64,000 nt of DNA, taken from positions 2,209,415 to 2,273,414 of the forward strand of contig NC_054569.1 in the NCBI RefSeq assembly GCF_017654505.1, in the 5' to 3' direction. The notes beneath the pieces are model-generated. The model was given only the letters and a program-made list of their open reading frames with translations, did no database searches and was not told the DNA's origin. Position numbers and translations under genes: made by a program. This stretch comes from Polyodon spathula (Eukaryota; Chordata; Actinopteri; Acipenseriformes; Polyodontidae). Below, in pieces: positions 44,363-57,297 of the stretch. Position 1 is the stretch's first letter. Every line of letters starts with the position of its first letter.

Positions 44363-46114
<1,752 letters not shown>

Positions 46115-46153
46115 CTAATTATTTCGTTTTGTGATCTCTCTTTGCAGGTAAGC
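46115..46153 (+). promoter_or_regulatory. Candidate recursive (zero-length exon) splice site
   Basis: A complete 3' splice signal abuts a complete 5' splice signal. A branch-like CTAAT lies at 46115-46119. A pyrimidine-rich tract TTTCG..TGATCTCTCTTTG then leads to CAG (46145-46147), followed immediately by GTAAGC (46148-46153). The branch A is about 29 bases from the AG, a normal distance. Recursive sites of the form pyrimidine tract, NCAG, GTAAG occur in very long vertebrate introns. Whether this window is intronic is unknown, so the call is tentative. Confidence 0.35.
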
Positions 46154-49100
46154 GTGGTTTATCTTACTCTCCTTTGCCCTTATTATGGATTGCAGGCTGC
46201 AATATGACTTTGACAGAGAAAACGTCTGTATGTAATTTCAAACAGAACTGCAGTAAGTTCTTAGAAATTAATTTATTTTTATTTCAAGTGGTCATTGTGT
46301 TAAATGTGTCCTCACTTTCTTTCAATGGGAAAACCGAATCCCTTTTATTAAAACCCCATTCAGCCACACAGATAATGAAATAACTTCCCTTAAAGTAGCA
46401 GGCTTCTGAAAAATATAGAGCTGCGTGTGCCCATGTGTTGCTACAACTGTTTATGCATTGTTCCTGAAATTTCTATTTTCATGGTTAAGATCCTGGCAAC
46501 TTTTTTTTTAAACTTATAACTTCAAAGTCTGTTTCAAAGCTCTTTTCAAAATGCCCTCTCTAGTGCACTGGGGTTTGAGATCTGTCCTCTAAATCACTGC
46601 AGGAAGGTTAATTAAAAAAAAAAAAACATACAAAAACAACAAGGGCTCTGGCTTTTCTGTTCTGTACCACATCATAGATCAATATTGCTGTGTTACCTGT
46701 TTGACTATATGCCCCCACTACCTCTCCTCCCCCTAATCTGCGAAGACTTCCAATATATTATTGCAAGTCTTCTCCAGTGAGAAATCCCATTGAAGGAGAA
46801 ATAAATATATAGCCTATAAAATGGTAGAATTTCACTTACAATGTGTCCATTTATTTCATAAAATAAAGCCAACATGCTGTTTAATATTGGGCACAATTTC
46901 TTAGAATGCAAAAAAACAAACAAAACAAAAAGTCAATTTCCCAACATTGTGTCGAGGGTTAATAACTCGGCCTAGAGAGCATCAGTCATTCCTGTCAAGA
47001 CATGAATAATATAAAAACAAGGAAAGGGTTATTTCAATCAGCCAGGCTCAGGAAGTTGAGCCTTTCTCTGGCACAAAGCAATGGGAATGCCATTCAGAAG
47101 AAGACAAGGACTCCTGATGGGTCAGCTGACCTTTTTATGCTTTGTAAAACCTGCCCTGTCAATTACAGTTTACTGAGAAAGAATTACTGAATGCTGAAAT
47201 TTGAGGATTAAGAAGACCTTCAAGAGAAACTTGGTACGGGTGTAGAATATTTGAGTCATCTTCGCTATAATATTCCTCTTGCTGTTTAGATTCTCTTTGT
47301 ATATTGTCACACTCTGCTTACCTTTTTAAATTCGGAAGTTTAAGTCGGCCATGTGCTCTGTTTAGCAGAAACATATCCAATACACCAGCTTGTAACCATT
47401 ATTCTGCCCCCCCTGCACTCTGCTCCCTAGTGGGTGTAAGAAACACCTAATTTCTTCTACTGTATGGATGGTTACACTCTGGCTTAAGAAATCACCAGGT
47501 TTATATGGTAGAAAATGACTCCAAAGAACAACACATTAGTTAAACTTGTTCTTAGGCATTCCCCATTCATACCACATCGACCTTGAACAGACTATAGATC
47601 AGCCGAGTACAAATTCTTTAAAAAGAAACGACAACAAAAGATGTATCTTTGTACTTGTTTGGCACAGTAGATTGAATGTGTGGTCCCAGACAATAGATGC
47701 TTATTTTCTAATTCAGATTATACCTCCTTTCTTCTAACAGTGAACACTGATTTTCTGTAGACCCTTGGAGAATTCTTCACTGGGGGCAGCCATACAGTAG
47801 TTACCAGCAATACTGAGTAACAGTATTAAGCACATTTGCCTTATTACTAACGATCTCATTAGATGTCCCTCTTGGTTTGGTTGGTTATTGTGTAATCATG
47901 ATTTAAGTTCTGGTCTGTAAGTCAGTTTACTCCAGAGAATTTCAAACTGTTTCTCATAGATTGTATCACTGAATTGAAAGGGAGTTATTTTGAATGGTAA
48001 ACCTTAATGATCATAATTGAATATTTTGTATATTAATGAGATGTAGATTCACTTGTAGGGCATTGCATTCTGGGTTTTCTTATGCACTTGTTTAAAAGTA
48101 AAACTTTTATCAGCAAAATTATTTTCTGTGAGCAAATGGTAAGCAGGGTGACTTTAACCTTTGTCGAATCTATGTAGAAAAAAACGCATTAACGCATTAA
48201 TGAGATTAATGTCATAGGGGTCAATAACAAACAATAAGACATAAGTAGTTTATGTGCACAAGTAAACCTGCTAAGAAAAGTTTACATCCAAGAATTGTCA
48301 GTAATGAGCGTTCACATGTGATGTGTTTACGTGTACGTGTCTATGAAATTCTATGAGCACATGCACAGTGGTTCATTGTAGCCCTGTGTAGTGATATAGC
48401 GCTGATTTACAAGATGTTAGATTGACATCTTGTCCAAAACATCTTCATAAAGTGAGATGCTCTTGTCATGAACAGACTCAACGACTTCAACAGTTGGCTT
48501 TGGTTTTGCACATTCATTGCAATCTGTTATTCACATCAGCAATGAAATGCTGTCATTTAAAACATCCAGTGCCTGCATTACTGTGTCTGTGCTCTGGTGG
48601 CATTCGGGTATTAAACCTCACAATAGACGAGGCTTTGTCATGCATAGTGAAATGTCAAACAACAATGCTGACATTCAGATACGTACAGAAATGACATCCT
48701 GCCATACATCACACTATGCTCTTGCTCTGTCTGGCACAGATGTGTCATTTTTGGTCTCTCCCTGTTTTTCTATAGTCCCCATCATGTCTTCTGCTTTGAC
48801 ATTGTAACCGAAAAGCATTACAAGTTATTCAAGCCTTGAGGTTTGCTTGTGGCAATAGCCACGATTGAGGCTTAGTTCCACAATCCAATTAGCAAATAGC
48901 ATAGAATTAATGAAACATTTCAAGTGAAAGGAACTTTGAAACCACTAGTCAGATAATTGAAATATCCAAGGGTGTCTCGGTGGCAAATGGATGAATGATC
49001 AATGAGATCTGGGGAGATTAACTGTAACTTCTGTATCTCAAAGATTAACATGTTGAAAGAAAACAAAACACTAAACTTTGCTTCTTGTTTATTTCATGTA

Positions 49101-51087
49101 CATGTTGTGTTCCCAATTCAATTCGGAAACCAGATCTCTCTACTTAGTGTCAAGACACTGTTTCGAGAAAGTAAACTCTCTGATCTCAGCCCAGCTCTAC
49201 TCTCTCTGATCTCAGTCGGCTTCTGAATATAGCCAGGAGGCTTTCCCAAGGCTGTTTGTGCTCTTTCTATGTCCTGTGATCAAGGAACGCATCGCATGGT
49301 ACACTTTCATATGTGTGGGAAGTTAATTTTTACACTGAGACTAGTCTTAGTGCATCCCAGGTGAAAATGCATCCCACAAAAACTATGCAAAAGCACTATT
49401 GAGATGGTGGCTTTATGCTTGTTGTGATGTCATAATGAGTACAGTAATGGTATTATCTGTGTTAGCGAAGCTGCTGGAACAACATGTGAGGGCATGCGAT
49501 AGTCACAATTTGACTCAGGGGTCCAGAGATTCTGAATTTTGAATTAGGTTCAAGCTAAACCATCTGTTGCATAGTGTGTGTTTACAAACGCTCAAAACAA
49601 CATTACTTCTAGAAATAACCCACTGTCAGTGGGCTTGAACTGAATTGGGAATGTGAGTATTCAGTATAGCTCAGGTTTCAACTTTTTGTGCGTAACCCAA
49701 ATGCAATAATTATTTTCTTTACAATACACAAAGCCAGTCAATGCAAGGCTTTGGAAAGCATTTCATGGGTTTCCAATGAGAAGCTAGCCTTTGCTGCTTC
49801 ATTGACATTTTGTTTTAAAGATGATTTTATACTATAGTGTTATTGTTTTGTTTTGAGGGTAAAGGTCTCTGCCATGACTTTGCCATTATTCTGTGCAACT
49901 GAATTTCTTGCTTTCTACGTCCACTTGGAATCCTTAAAACATATATTTTGGTGAATGTTTTTACCTAAGCTTTTTTTTCTGCTGACGTTTTAATGGAAAT
50001 GTGATCTCGGGAGTCAAGCTGAGAATCAATAGCAGGCATGCAACAGCACCTGATGAAAGCTTAATGGTCCAATCACAGGTAACGACCCAGATTTAGCAGC
50101 ATGAAAAAACAAACAACTATGTGCTACAAGAGACTGTGCTGCACCCATCAAATTAATCAGAAAGAAATACCATATAACTTTGGTTTACTCATACTGATAT
50201 ACTACACGTCCGTAATCTAAATTCTATTATCCATTCCTTACAGCAGCAAGTAATTATTTCAATTACAAAGTTGCTTACCCATTTTTTTTAAAATTGAAAA
50301 GCAGAAATGTATTGCTCACTGTTGCTAGGACATTTCACGGTACAGTATTTATTTTTTTATTGGTCACATTGATAATATTTCAAAATATTATAAAATAAAT
50401 TAATTTTGCCTGCAGGCAGACAAGAGGTGCAGCATAAAATCAAAGCAAGTGCTGCTCTTACAAACTAAATAGCCCGCCACTAATCCTACTTTATAAGCAT
50501 GTTTCCGCTTATAACAGTGTGTTATTACATTCTTCATGAATGGAATTTTAATAATGAACTGTCATTAAGTGCCCTGTGATCTGCCCACAGATAAATAAGT
50601 AGATAAATCAGTACCCCCAGTCAAATGGGTTTAACATCAATTTTAATTCAATGAAACATGTAATAAAACACCACGAATGGACACTGGGATTTACGCCTTG
50701 TAGCACTTTTAATGAGCTTCATCAATCTCAATGTGTTCTGAGTAGACGTGGAGACAACAAATACTAATTGATTGAGTTTCCAGACCTCATGATAACAAAA
50801 CAGTAAAGTCAGATTGGGTTTGAATGGATCTATATCATTATCTTGCATTGGCAAGCCACTGTAAACACTGACTAAACCACATAAGCTACGTGGGTTAAGT
50901 TAACATTTTACATTGAGGTGGTTATTTTCAAAACATGGTTTATTATGTGGAGCAAATCACTGTGAATAAGTGCTTATAATATTATAAATCAACATGGCAA
51001 AATAGAGCATTAAATTGAAATACAAATATAAAGCAGATTGTTCTGTAGTTATAATTGAAATATGTTTAATGATGACATGTTACAAAA
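46154..51087. other. Non-coding stretch
   Basis: At 48186-48211 the motif ACGCATTA occurs twice in tandem followed by ATGAGATTAATG. Frames of 90 and 96 codons overlap each other at 48422-48807, unrecognised. No repeats longer than short homopolymers were seen. Confidence 0.55.
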
Positions 51088-51129
51088 TTATATAATGTCA
51101 CCACATGTGACAATGTAATGACATTATAA
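51088..51129. repeat. Nested inverted repeat
   Basis: TTATATAATGTCA (51088-51100) is mirrored by TGACATTATAA (51119-51129) with an 18-bp spacer. The spacer side contains a second small palindrome around CACATGTG (51102-51109). It could be the collapsed remnant of a small TIR element or a cruciform-forming sequence. Confidence 0.7.
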
Positions 51130-54100
51130 CTAGTGACACAATGAGCAGCCTTTGGGACTTCAGATGGCTGAATATCATATGAGTGACGTGATTACATCCA
51201 AGCAATCACGACACAAGAGTGGCAAGCTTAAACGTTTCTTTATACAAAAATAGTTACTTTTAAAAGCTAAAATGCAGGTTTCCCATAGTTTCCTTTCTTA
51301 ACCAAAAGCAGCCATCGCAGCATTTCAATGCATGGTTTACTAAGAAAGAAACAAATATCTGAGAGCACCATTTCATTATTTTTTGGTGTAAATGTGTGTG
51401 TGTGTGTGTGTGTGTGTGAGTATGAACCCTGTCTCCTATGTGAGTTTTATAGCTGTACCATCTCTTTAATGCTTCAAGACTTACCAGCCCAGCTGTCTAT
51501 AATAGCTGAGGAGGACCAAGCATCTTATTGCCACCTCAATATGTGAGAGAGGAAATCAAATGGTGGGTTACTGTTATTGGTGCCACCTTGCCTGCTGTAG
51601 CTGGTTACCATGTGAGTCCACTGGAGCTGTGAAATGGCCTACACTGGTGGCACACAAGAGAGTAATTGGTGTTTTGCCATAATCATTGCAACAGAACACA
51701 GCACTACAATAAGTGTGAATTGTTATAAAAACCGCTGAAGAGGCAGGGGGTATAAGCACCTGTCTGTGGAGCTGTTTTGGAAACCTTTGTAATCTGTACG
51801 GAAAACTAAACGACCAGATGTTCTTTGTAATGCTTATTCTTTGTAAGAAAAGCACAACAGTGAATAATGTTCGCCATCAAATTCGAATCTGGGGTTTGAT
51901 TGAAGTCCAAGCTGAATGGCAATGCAAGTCAAAACATCGGAAGATCAGAATTCCAGCAAAATGTGGCGTGCACTTTCTGGTACTTCGAGGTCGGTACAGC
52001 ACAACTAACGTTTCCTGTCAATAATCCACGTAAATCTGGGCTTTACAGATTGATGTTATTAGTGCTGTTTGTACATGTTTGTGTAAATGACAGCAATGGA
52101 TGGTTTTCATTGACAGTTTTTGCTGGTTTTGCAAGGATCATATTGAATTGCAATTGCTGATGTTTGTTGTTCATGACAATACATTTTTTCCCACTATGTA
52201 CAGACTGTACATTAGATTTACTTGACTTACCAGTTTCAACACAAGATGTACCAATTACCTAAAACTGATAAAAACAAATGAAGTCATTGAAAAGCGGTCA
52301 TTTAATAAAGAACACAACATGTTTAAACTATGCAGCTTGTAATATAAATTAAGCTTTTAACATTAACATTTAATGTCTGAAAGAATAAAACAATTGCATT
52401 TGAACACAAGGACCAGGGAACAGCCATTATTCATCAACGTTTACATATCAATATTTGTAATTTTACTCGTTCTGTATTCCATCTGATTTCAATTTAAGCG
52501 TGCTTAAATATCCACTTTATCTGGGGAATGGAAATCAGTAGCTTTAAAGGCTAAGCAGCAAATGTAATCCTCGAACTGTGCAATCCTATTATTCTTCATG
52601 ATGCATAGCTGCATTGTAGTGTATGTGGAAGCTTCTATGCCTTCAATTCATTACCTTTACATTACCAGTACTGTGGGACTCAGGGAAAGGAAATTGATTG
52701 CAGTTAGTTTTATAGGCATCCAAACTAGTTGATGCTCATGCAGCTTTCCTGTTCCTAACCCTGATAAAGTACTGAAAACGGTGTGTTTCTTTCCATACAA
52801 ACGTTCCTTCTTTGCAGCGTTGCACACTCATCACCAAGAGAGCTATGGATCTGAATCGAACTTTACTTTCCCAGCTCAATAGTGAATTTAAAAAATGAAA
52901 TCTACTGTATAATGCATGTTATAATGTGAACAGCCGTCTATTGGAGCGGTGTGACGGAAGTGTGTCCTATATAAAGGATGGGTTTCGAGTTGTCAAAAGA
53001 AAATGACAGCGGTTCATTTAGCGCCGGAGATGCAAGAATGGAGAACCGTTTTGTTGCTGGCAGATGCCAATGCCAGTGGATTGCCAGTGGTCCATTTTGG
53101 GTGAATGTCTGAAGTAGGATGAGCACACCACACTCTTGCTTTTACCTTCAGGTTGTCAATAGCCCAGGGGCAGCCAAACTTTAAACCCTTTTATATTAGT
53201 TACAAAATCGTACATCTTGCATTCTCAACTAGGAACCCCCACCAGGAAACAAAGTGACCTGCAAGCTAATTGTCATTAATTCGATTGCTTTCAGCACTTT
53301 TGAAACTAACCAGTTGTCGTTGAAACAAAACAGCAGTCTGGCATGAAGATCCTATTTGTACAAACAGCAGATAGTTGACCCTTCATCATATAAGCCTTAT
53401 AAAGCGACTGCACTGCATAATAAGAAAGATGCACAAGTCCTCATTAATCACGCCATTAAATATTATTAGCCCATGTCTGTCCCTCGAGACCCGTTCTGTT
53501 AAGAAGAACTTGATGGAATCCAACACTACAGGGCAGAGTTTGAATACTGAGGGGCTGAGTGCAGAGGGAGATTGGGAGATTTAAAGTTATCAAGGTCTTA
53601 ACTGACATGGTAGTAATTATGTTAGACAACTTGGAGAGAGATTGAAACAAAAATGGTCACGGTTGATCTGTTCATAGCAAATCAAAATGAGTCTACAGCA
53701 TGTATTTGGTCACCGAAGTCAAAATAAGCTGTAGGCTGTATAGACACTGTGTTGAATCTGGGATTGTCCTTGTGTGTCACCCACTATACCCTTGGACCCT
53801 TCATTACACTGGAAAGCTGATGAATATACTTTGTAGATTTTTCTTAAGCATTGTTGCAGACCACCAAGCAATGCTGCACACTGCAGTAGCTGCACATTCC
53901 TTGTATGATAAAGTGCTTGAATATGACATTGGAGGCTGGAATATTGTGCGTGTAGGCATTGTTTTCATAATCATCTGCCACAAACCTGCCTTTGCATACA
54001 TCTGAATAGGGTTCAGTCTAATGTGTGCAGGGTTTTCTCTTCTTGTATAAGCGTGTCATGGCATGTTTGTTTAGCAATATCTTCAACAGAGCATCAGGCC

Positions 54101-54711
54101 CCATAGAACAAAATACTGCAAAGTGAAGATGAGAGTATTTTTGGTAGAAAATGCTTTAGTGCGGATTATTAACAAGGTGACTTGTCATACACGGTCACTG
54201 CCTTTTACAGGCTTTACCTCCACAAAGACTTGTATTACTTGCAGAAACCTGTTGACTAAGGAAGCTGTGCAGGAGAGTTCCTGCATTATGAAAACTGACA
54301 CATATGTATTTCTAACTCAATATGGACTAAATGCATCCACTCAGAAAACACTGTGGGTTTTGAGTTTAAGGAGAAACAAGCATGAGATTTAGCAGGACTG
54401 AGCACCAGCTGAGGGATAAGAGCTCAATCAAGTGGCGTCTTGAGATATCCATCAACAAACAGCTCCTTTATAATTAAAAACAAACCCTGTGGGACACTGA
54501 TATAAACTTAGTGCAAGAGCTTTTAAATGGCTTTATGTGCGCTGCATTTTCCAGCTTACTTATTAACTCATATGCATAGCATTGCAGGGATGCCATCAAC
54601 ATGCACAAGCATGCTGGGTAATACTGTAGTTTGGTGGCAGCTGAAGACTTTCTGAAAAACAAAGGTCAGGTATGCAGCTTTTAACAGGGATTGGCCTTCC
54701 AATACAGATGC
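51130..54711. other. Non-coding stretch
   Basis: A short GT array occupies 51393-51418. Otherwise the sequence looks unique, with unrecognised frames up to 101 codons (53700-54005). Confidence 0.55.
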
Positions 54712-54962
54712 GAATAATATCTTTATATAGCGCCTTTCATAGTGGACCAACATCACAAAGCTCTTTACAGAGGTAGGCTGTGAAGTGCGCAATATATAAA
54801 GTCACATATAATAGGACATCCATTTAACATCTCATCTGCAGGATGGAGCACAAGGCGGTTAAGTGACTTGTGCAGGGTCACACACAATGAGTCAGTCAAT
54901 GGCAGAGGTGGGATTTGAACTTGTAACCTTCTGGTTACAACCACTGAACCACACTGCCCAGT
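54712..54962 (-). mobile_element. MIR-like tRNA-derived SINE with L2-type tail
   Basis: Read on the minus strand it starts TGGGCAGTGTGGTTCAGTGG (A box TGGTTCAGTGG, complement of 54941-54951). It continues to a B box GTTCAAATCC (complement of 54911-54920). A core follows, with CCACCTCTGCCATTGAC and GTGTGACCCTGCACAAGTCA then CTTAACC, which parallels the MIR/CORE-SINE body (TGTGTGACCTTGGGCAAGTC). It ends with TGTAAAGAGCTTTGTGATG and AAAGGCGCTATATAAA, the tail shared with L2-clade LINEs. All three SINE modules are thus present in order over 250 bp. No clear target duplication is visible, so the insertion is probably old. Confidence 0.8.
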
Positions 54963-56427
54963 CAATGTAAATTTCTAAAATTATAACCCACTTCTTAAGC
55001 TAGAAGGGGGGCCCAACAGTAGATGCTGTCTAAGGTTCCCTAAACGTTAGTTTCTTTGTATTTAATTTATAAGGAACCTTTCTCCTGTAAATCCTTTCTT
55101 TGGTTACAAGAAGACTGAAGGTGCATGACTCTATGGATTGTCCTGGTGGGGTGTACGTGGCTCTCATTCCATATTTCAACTTGGGATGCACCAGTAACAC
55201 CCTAATGCTCCCTAATAGAGTACAAGATACACCAGGAGTAAAGGACTTGAATTCAATTTTAAGCTGGTTTTGTATCACAGAATGAAAGGGGAAGGGTAGT
55301 GAACACAAGTAAACAAAACCTTTCAAAAAGGACTTTGCACTGAGCTCAATTATTTACAGAAGACATCACCATGATGAAGGATCTGGTGCAACTCACATCT
55401 GCTGTGTCACAGCTGATTAATCTGTCAGGAGGATAGGGTAATTTTATATTTTATAGACTTGAGGCTGCCCGGAGAGATGCTGTTTTGCTTGTTTGCCCAG
55501 TTCGGCTTTTACCCATATAAATATATTTCAGCCATGATCAGATTATCAATCAGTTGGCCTTCACCCACCTACAATGTACCTTGAGGCCTGGGTGATATTA
55601 GAAAAAATAATGTTGTTTTCAAATGTGCTTATTAAGTCCGTGAGGATGCTGGAAATCATTTGTTTCTGGAGCACAAGTTATGCCATGGTGTTTTGTTTTT
55701 TGTAATATTCTGTTTTCCCTGAAAGTAGATTATTGAGACCCTCGGGTATGGCCCTTCAGAAGAATACTGTGCTGTGTGGTTGGCTATTCCTAGTGCTTAG
55801 TAGCATTTTACAAATTACCACTTCAGTAAAGCTCGTTTTGAAACTGACTCCTATGTTGCATTCAGAACATTTTCAAACATGCTCTAATACACAGTATCAA
55901 CTGATTGTGAATACTGTTTCACAACAGTTAAAAACTAGGGTGAATATGAATCAAGAATTCTGTAAAAAAAAAGGGGTTGGGCATGCAAGAACAATATTAA
56001 AAGTATTTCCCTCCAAGAGATTATAATCAGACTTTATAAGAGGAGTTTCTATGTAAATACTTTCATATGAATATGGCTGTGACAGTCTGTCTCTGTCTCT
56101 CAGGGTACCAGGAAACGGTTTCAGTCTGTCTCTGGACACGTGCATTATATGAATTGTGTTTATAGTCCCTGTTCTTGTCATTATTCCTCCCCAATTTACA
56201 TCAAGGTATAACCCCAAGAGGCACCAAAATGATAATATGGGCGAGATTCTCAAAGGTCTCCAAATAGTCATTTGCTAATTTTTTTTTTTCAGAAAGGAAA
56301 AAAAAAAACCCACCCAATTAAGTTACCAAACCAAAAACAAGCAACCGATAAATATTTCAATGAGAAACCCGTGAATACGTGTGTTACTTATTAGCTATAG
56401 AATTGTACAAATTCTAGTATCAAAGCC

Positions 56428-56464
56428 AACTAACTAACTAACTAACCAACTAACTAACTAACTA
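56428..56464. repeat. (AACT)n short microsatellite
   Basis: There are about nine tetranucleotide units, with one CCAACT interruption at 56446-56450. Confidence 0.93.
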
Positions 56465-57000
56465 CAGTAGCCAGCACCAAGTAAAGCCAGACACGGCCCC
56501 ATTCTCTGAATGCCAAGTGTAAAATTGCATGCTGGCCTCCCATGATTCATTCAAGGGAGACGTAGAGTTTATGACACCCTTCCAAATCTGAAAATTGGTT
56601 TTAACAAGATTTGCAGATGTGTGCATTGCTGTGATTGTACTTCTTATTACTTGAGTAATGTACACAAACACTTGCTTTGTTTTTTTTTTTCTTCACCCAT
56701 GCAACAAAAAAATTAATAGAAGTCTCACATGTCCGTTTTCTTAGGCAGAGAATTACTGTTTGACAATGCTCAAACAAAAGTCATTTTATTTTATTCAAAA
56801 TGTTTAAAACAATTCTTCGTCTTCTTAATTTCAAGATCAACTCTGCCAGATGTATCACAGCACCCTGGCTCATTTTTATGAGCTGCAGTTTAATACATAT
56901 GCTCGTGAGTGAGATGTTGAAAAAAAAAAAAAAAAAAGCATACATCGTTTCATCAGTTCCCCTAATATAATGAAATAGTGCATTTAAATAAAAGAGTAAT

Positions 57001-57115
57001 TGAAAGCAGTTTAATTTGCCAAATTATAGATTTAACAATCTTGATCTTATTTTAAATGCATTTAATTAGACAAACATTTAATTCTCTTCAGTTAAGATTA
57101 ATAGTTCCTTGGCAT
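57001..57115. promoter_or_regulatory. Candidate conserved non-coding element
   Basis: This is an AT-rich but non-repetitive stretch with stacked homeodomain-type cores: TTTAATTTGCC, AATTATAG, an exact TAATTA (57063-57068), CATTTAATTC and AGATTAATAG. An ATGCATTTAATTA-like octamer/homeodomain composite lies at 57056-57068. This texture is typical of developmental enhancers conserved across vertebrates. No alignment was possible. Confidence 0.25.
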
Positions 57116-57246
57116 GCATGGTCCACCAGTTTCTAAGAGGCTTAAACCTCATCAGTTTCTGACGTAACAAAGATAAATGGCTTTAGCTTTCAAGATTGTA
57201 CAAAATGCACTGCGAATGAGCAGTACCAGGGTTTATAGTACAGTAT

Positions 57247-57297
57247 ACAGCTATGGTCAAAAGTTTTGCATCACCTAGAGTTTTAGGCCATAGCTGT
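57247..57297. mobile_element. Minimal 51-bp copy of the TIR transposon
   Basis: ACAGCTATGG at 57247-57256 and its exact complement CCATAGCTGT at 57288-57297 enclose TCAAAAGTTTTGCATCACC and TAGAGTTTTAGG. The first 41 bp match the left end of copies 12731 and 18582. The right side is reduced to the outer ten bases of the terminal repeat. A TA precedes the left end. It is an extreme internal deletion derivative or an abortive excision remnant. Confidence 0.75.

Larger units (their letters stand above)
54963..57246. other. Non-coding stretch
   Basis: It includes an AACT array (56428-56464), an A run (56920-56937) and the AT-rich segment 57001-57115 listed separately. An unrecognised 106-codon frame lies on the minus strand at 55951-56271. 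Confidence 0.55.
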
